A stretch of 64,000 bases of DNA from assembly GCF_009905375.1 (NCBI RefSeq), contig NC_133653.1:63089414-63153413 (forward strand), written 5' to 3'. Below the pieces are notes generated by a model that did not search any database, was not told where the DNA came from, and was given only the letters and a program-made list of their open reading frames with translations. The DNA comes from Apium graveolens (Eukaryota; Streptophyta; Magnoliopsida; Apiales; Apiaceae). Shown in pieces: positions 60,800-64,000 of the stretch. How positions within the stretch are numbered: position 1 is the stretch's first letter; each line of letters starts with the position of its first letter. Both the position numbers and the translations under genes were made by a program.

Positions 60800-63700
60800 T
60801 GTAATATCCGGGATATATCGTGTAATTATTTTTGCTATTATACAATTATTATGTGTGTACAATATTTATTCTGTGAGTTAATTGTTAAATGTTATCTGTA
60901 CTTGGATATTCAAAAATAATATTAATTGAGTATTTTAATTTTTATATGTCAAAAATAAAATATAGATAATTGTCATATCTTCCTAATTATTTTTATGTTG
61001 GTTTATGGATTTATAAGAATCATCTAAAATTTCTAAAATCTTTTTCCGAGTATTTAAAATCTATTTTATAAAAACGGGAACCAACCGACGTCATCCGTTG
61101 TTACATTTTTAGAACCCGAAACTTTTCCGAGATCTCCTTCCTAACCTAATTGTAATATTCCGAGCATATTCCATGTTTCAACTTTTTCGATCCAGCGTAC
61201 GGTTTGTCCTGCGCGGGTCCCGGCGTAACATTTTCGATACAATATTCGTTTCAGTAAATCAATAAAACTCGTATTTTCGAGAAACGGGAGCTTTTTATTA
61301 AACTATCACAATTATCACCTCGTAATACGTGTAACCAGGCGCTGAGACCAAGACCGCAGTACAAATTATACTGATTTGGATAATTATCTCGAAAACCGAT
61401 ACCGTTTGGATCAGTTTTTACAAATAAACGTACCATTTTATATCCGAAATGATCCAACGGGATACTAATTTTTTGTAATTATAAATAGCCTTTTACCGTA
61501 TTTTATTTCGTATCAAAATCATTTGCAGATAGTTAATTCTATAATTTTCAGAGAAAAACCCTAATTACATAAAATGTTCTAAGAATCAAACAGCAAAACG
61601 AAGGCGTTACCGATCTCTGTTTTCAAACTTGAGTAACCAAAACGAAGGATTTGAAGTGTTCTATCAGATTCTGAGCTTTGTTTCACTGCAGAACCAAAGG
61701 TTTATTTTCGGAAAATTTATTTATTTTCGAATTAAAATTATTAAAAATATGAATTTTTGTTCGGATGATTGTTTGTATGATTTGATGATTGCATGTTGTA
61801 GAGCTTGTTTTCCTGATGATTTTCATATGTCATACGTCTGATTTGGAGTTCAATAACATGTTCAAATTTGAGTTTGATTTTCGAATTTTTAAATTAGGCT
61901 TTATAACTTGTATGAATGTTCTTAATTGAAATTTGGGGGTTTCTTATTCTGTGATAGATTGATGTTGTGTTATAGTGGGTTGTGTTCTCTGTGAAATTTG
62001 CAATCTAGTCGTATAAGTTTCATGAATCAACGAGGTCTGTAAAAGAGGGAGTTAGGTTTTAAAGTTTTCGTCGAACTCGCCGGAAACCGGCGAGATTCTT
62101 GATCATTTTCCGGCTAATTCCGGGATGATTAGAATGAATTGATGGCATGGTTGTGTTCCTTGTGAAGTATAGATTAAATCTGGAGTTTGTGGTGGTGGGA
62201 GGAGGCCGGAGTTGAGTTCTCCGGCGAACCCGACTGTTTTCCGGCGAAGGGCTGGAAAATTGCAGTTTAGTACCCCAACTTTTGAAAACGATGAAGTTAA
62301 GTCCCTGAACTTTCCAGAGTTTGCAAAAGTTGGATTCCTGTTTTAAAAATGTTTAAAAATCATATTTTCTATTTATTTTTATTATAAAAATTCATTTTTA
62401 ATTTCTGAAAATTCTAAAAATTAGTATTTTAATTCCGAAAATTATTTTTAATTCAAAAATAAATCTGAATTAATTAGTTAATTAATTTCAGTTAATTTTT
62501 AATTGATTAATTGGTCAATTAATTCAAAAATTAATTGATTAATTGATTAATTAATTATTAATTTATTTTAATTACTTATTTAATTAGATTTAATTATTTA
62601 GAAATGATTTAAAAAAATTCCGAAAATTAGTTTCGAGCTTTAAAATATTATTCTAAATTATTTTCAAGGCTCGATAATTATTCTAAAATTATTTCGAAGC
62701 CAGAATTGGCTAACCGAACCCTGTTTATTACTCCAAAATTGATCCAACGACCCGTTTTAATTCCGAAAAATGTTTAAAAATCATTTTAAGTAACCGAAAG
62801 CCTGTTTATGACCCGAGACTTCTTTATAAATGGGATGGCATTGATTATTTAACGTGTTATGTGTTATATGTGACTTGTTGGTTGACTTTCGGTCTATATG
62901 TTCGATGATTACTTGTTATAGCGTAACTTTCAATCCGTTAATCGGATTTGAGTAAAACGAAGGGTAGATAGAAGTGTATGTCGAATAGAATGGTATGAGT
63001 CAAATATTAATAGATACTTATGATGCCTAGCAGAGTAAGCAAGGCGTAAGAAAGAGAAGCAGGGGATCAGAAAATAGAATTGACATGTAGAAAATACCGC
63101 AAGTGATCAGAGGATAGAAGCGAGGCATAAGAGAAACAGACGAGTGATTGTTGAATGGGGTCATTAGACAAGTACAAGTGAAGTTGAAATCGATTATGAT
63201 AAGGCAAGTATTTCTAAACCTTTCTCAAAATACAATGCAAATATTTCTAAATTCTCTTGTGACATATTGTTAATACCCAAAATAGTTCTGTTTTATACTG
63301 TACACATTTTGAATCCTTCAGCCTTGAACCTGAGCCACAGCATTTGATCTTTGAGCCGTAAGCCTTATTCTTTGTAAACCATTTCTTGTTGATTTACCAG
63401 ATACTAAACCACACAAATAAGATACTACTCCACAAATATGTATCCATCATATATACCAAACACTGGAACAAGATTGTTTACACATACAGGAACTTTTATA
63501 CTCAACCATACCTTGTGATATCAAAGTAATAAAACCTTGTAAAAAACACTATTCATCTAATATCCGATTATCCTACCGGCTGGAGGCCACTTCTTTTATG
63601 TATTTTGACATACCCTTTTTGTAACTATAAATTTTTACTATGCTCTTTTACAAATGTTTTATGGTTATTGATTATTATCTGGTTTTATTGAACTCTATTG

Positions 63701-64000
63701 TTTATCATATTGAAATGCTTTAGAATTGGATAGTTTTCTTTGTGTGGACCAGATTCGTGGTCAGACCATATCGATGGTCAAGTTAGGCCAATGTGTGCCT
63801 TGGATCCAGTAGTTAGAGCAGTGTTGTGTGCTTTGCTCGGGGTTAGTGCGTGACTGATCAGTAGCCTAACCTTGGTTTTAAAAACTTAAAATGAATATCC
63901 AATTCTATTGACTGTTTAACAGGAAACTTGATTCTTTTGAATCACCTCATTTATTATTGTTTAACCTCAGTTATTGATAATATGACTTGCTGAGCTAGTT
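60800..64000 (+). mobile_element. LTR of element H, running out of the window
   Basis: Starts TGTAATATCCGGG inside the LARD2 3' LTR. It carries ACCCGAAACTTTTCCG and CCTTCCTAACCTAAT blocks as in LARD1 and LARD2, TATAAATAGCC at 61480-61490, a GCATGTTGTAG block (about 61791), CCGGCGA-rich segments (about 62080-62230), an ATTAATTAATT stretch (about 62465-62580), and near the window end TTGCTGAGC as in the LARD1 pre-terminal block. It is therefore the same lineage as LARD1 but clearly diverged. The right end is not seen. No coding function. Confidence 0.85.
61480..61488 (+). promoter_or_regulatory. TATA box of the H LTR
   Basis: TATAAATAG followed by CC, about 680 bases into the LTR, as in LARD1 and F. 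Confidence 0.75.

Overview
The window reads as plant nuclear heterochromatin: a nest of LTR retrotransposons with no host protein gene, rRNA, tRNA or CRISPR that I can support. Long AT-rich stretches, initiator-methionine-type primer binding sites (TGGTATCAGAGC), 5-bp target-site duplications and Ty1/copia elements of the SIRE/Maximus type with a third ORF after pol point to a dicot with a large repeat-rich genome. An asterid such as an Apiaceae species is my guess, with low confidence.

Left part. 1-4413 is the LTR end and internal region of a non-coding gypsy-type element (called G0). 4414-7309 is the 3' end of a copia element (C): a decayed additional ORF, polypurine tract and an LTR packed with TCAACGGATA motifs. 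7310-7612 and 22405-24513 are two halves of a minus-strand copia element (A), split by a 14.8-kb insertion flanked by the duplication ATATT. The insertion is a tandem array LTR-internal-LTR-internal-LTR (7613-22404). Its full LTRs are about 4.28 kb and its internal domains are 1,243 bp with no gag or pol, so it is a LARD-like non-autonomous element (LARD1).

Middle. 24570-30231 is a second minus-strand copia copy (B) in tandem with A; it has lost most of its reverse transcriptase. B sits inside the reverse transcriptase of a minus-strand Ty3/gypsy chromovirus-like element (F, 30232-37231), which has a 3.27-kb LTR and an extra uninterrupted proline-rich ORF upstream of gag. F in turn sits in the gag region of an old plus-strand copia element (E, 37232-41029).

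Right part. Copia D (41030-50341, plus) sits in the reverse transcriptase of E. It carries 5' LTR, gag, protease, integrase, RT/RNase H, a 1.5-kb spacer and the additional ORF. D is broken by a second non-coding large-LTR element (LARD2, 50342-60799), and the 3' LTR of LARD2 is broken by the LTR of a further related element (H, 60800 to the window end).

The nesting gives an order of insertion: E, then F and D, then B/A and LARD2, then LARD1 and H. LARD1, LARD2, G0, H and the coding element F share LTR ends, PBS context and promoter motifs, so F-like elements are plausible helpers for the non-coding ones. All pol genes seen here are broken, and several stop codons are shared between copies.
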